Of a stretch of DNA of 5,908 bases, positions 5,655-5,908 are shown one piece after another. Position 1 is the stretch's first letter. Each line of letters begins with the position of its first letter. The notes under the pieces were generated by a model. That model was not told where the DNA came from and ran no database searches. It worked only from the letters and a program-made list of their open reading frames with translations. Source of the DNA: JABDPF01 sp036351055 (lineage in GTDB: Bacteria > Pseudomonadota > Gammaproteobacteria > Xanthomonadales > SZUA-36). The position numbers and the translations under genes are program-made. The DNA lies in the NCBI GenBank assembly GCA_036351055.1, contig JAZBOH010000028.1, forward strand, positions 1 to 5,908. The letters run 5' to 3'.

Positions 5655-5663
5655 TGTCATTGA
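5651..5663. promoter_or_regulatory. 13-bp perfect palindrome overlapping the candidate erpA -35 box
   Basis: TCAATG-T-CATTGA is a perfect 6+1+6 inverted repeat. It covers the stop codon of the upstream gene (5657-5659) and four bases of the candidate -35 element. A repressor bound here could block the promoter. I do not recognise it as a known operator, and it does not resemble the long IscR type 2 consensus. Confidence 0.25.
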
Positions 5664-5908
5664 GGTGAAACGGCGTCGGAGAAGCCTTCCAGCAGGGTGT
5701 TCCAGGGGTAGCTGCGCTGCACCGGTTTGCGCCGGTCTCCGGCCTCCAGCGTGAGTATCAGGCGGGTCGGGCTGAACCCTCCGGGCAGGGTCAGGTAACC
5801 TTCCAGTTGCTGGAAATACTTGAAGCGGAAGGTGGGTTCCGGCGTATCGCCGTCACTGATCCGCGACCAGTACAGGGTGACAGGGCGGTCTTCCATGGTG
5901 CCTTCGAC
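5657..5908 (-). CDS. C-terminal fragment of a DUF6776-like protein
   Basis: The frame is open from the right edge to the stop codon at 5657-5659 and encodes the last 83 residues of a protein whose start lies outside the window. The visible part is a beta-rich domain. It begins VEGTMEDRPVTLYW, has FRFKYFQQLEGYLTLPGGF in the middle (fragment residues 27-45) and ends near QRSYPW (64-69). The F-[RK]-Y-F-Q-x-[LI]-EG-x-L-x-LP-x-GF-x-P pattern is what I recall from the C-terminus of DUF6776 proteins. Those are membrane-anchored coiled-coil proteins of unknown function often encoded close to erpA in gammaproteobacteria. The N-terminal membrane and coiled-coil parts cannot be checked here. The methionine at 5896 is inside this domain and is unlikely to be a start. 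It ends 38 bases before erpA. Confidence 0.5.
   Translation of the reverse strand, partial: VEGTMEDRPVTLYWSRISDGDTPEPTFRFKYFQQLEGYLTLPGGFSPTRLILTLEAGDRRKPVQRSYPWNTLLEGFSDAVSPQ

Noticed and set aside
5657..5896. Complete 79-residue gene starting at the ATG at 5896
   Set aside because: The frame is open to the window edge and the residues before the methionine (VEGT) continue the same domain, so it is the tail of a longer protein.
1..5908. Mobile element, CRISPR array, tRNA or defence system
   Set aside because: I saw no transposase or integrase, no spaced direct repeats, no tRNA-like cloverleaf and no defence-type domains. All large frames are assigned to housekeeping-like families.

Overview
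The window reads as ordinary chromosomal DNA from a GC-rich gammaproteobacterium. ErpA, zinc-ribbon NudC and AmpE point to that class. Genes are tightly packed, start codons are often non-ATG, and no tRNA, rRNA, CRISPR array, transposase or phage gene is visible. I cannot name the genus. No stretch longer than 300 bases lacks a gene, and the largest clear intergenic gap is 89 bases.

Layout. Two gene groups converge on a terminator near 1326-1366. On the + strand, the C-terminus of a class III PLP-dependent aminotransferase (1-131) overlaps a HAD-IA phosphatase (119-784), which is followed by a TspO/MBR membrane protein (837-1325). On the - strand, read from the right edge, come the C-terminus of a DUF6776-like protein (5908-5657), erpA (5618-5250), nudC (5246-4242), ampE (4237-3356), a btuF-like periplasmic corrinoid-binding protein (3334-2441), an NnrU-family membrane protein (2351-1788) and a small VOC/glyoxalase-fold protein (1760-1371).

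How the genes may work together. erpA-nudC-ampE-btuF have gaps of 3, 4 and 21 bases and look like one transcript. Two of its junctions (erpA/nudC and ampE/btuF) keep the same reading frame across the stop, use GTG or TTG starts and lack a clear ribosome binding site, which suggests termination-reinitiation coupling. nnrU and the VOC gene form a second pair with good ribosome binding sites, set off by an 89-base gap that holds an inverted repeat. Products touching iron-sulfur clusters (ErpA), corrinoids (BtuF), possibly porphyrins (TspO) and possibly respiratory nitrogen-oxide metabolism (NnrU) lie close together. That shared theme is my inference and may be chance.

No wholly new system is evident. 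The points most worth a second look are a possible leaderless erpA promoter with an overlapping palindrome, an orphan btuF linked to ampE without ampD or btuCD, and the repeated CCCGTT elements upstream of nnrU.
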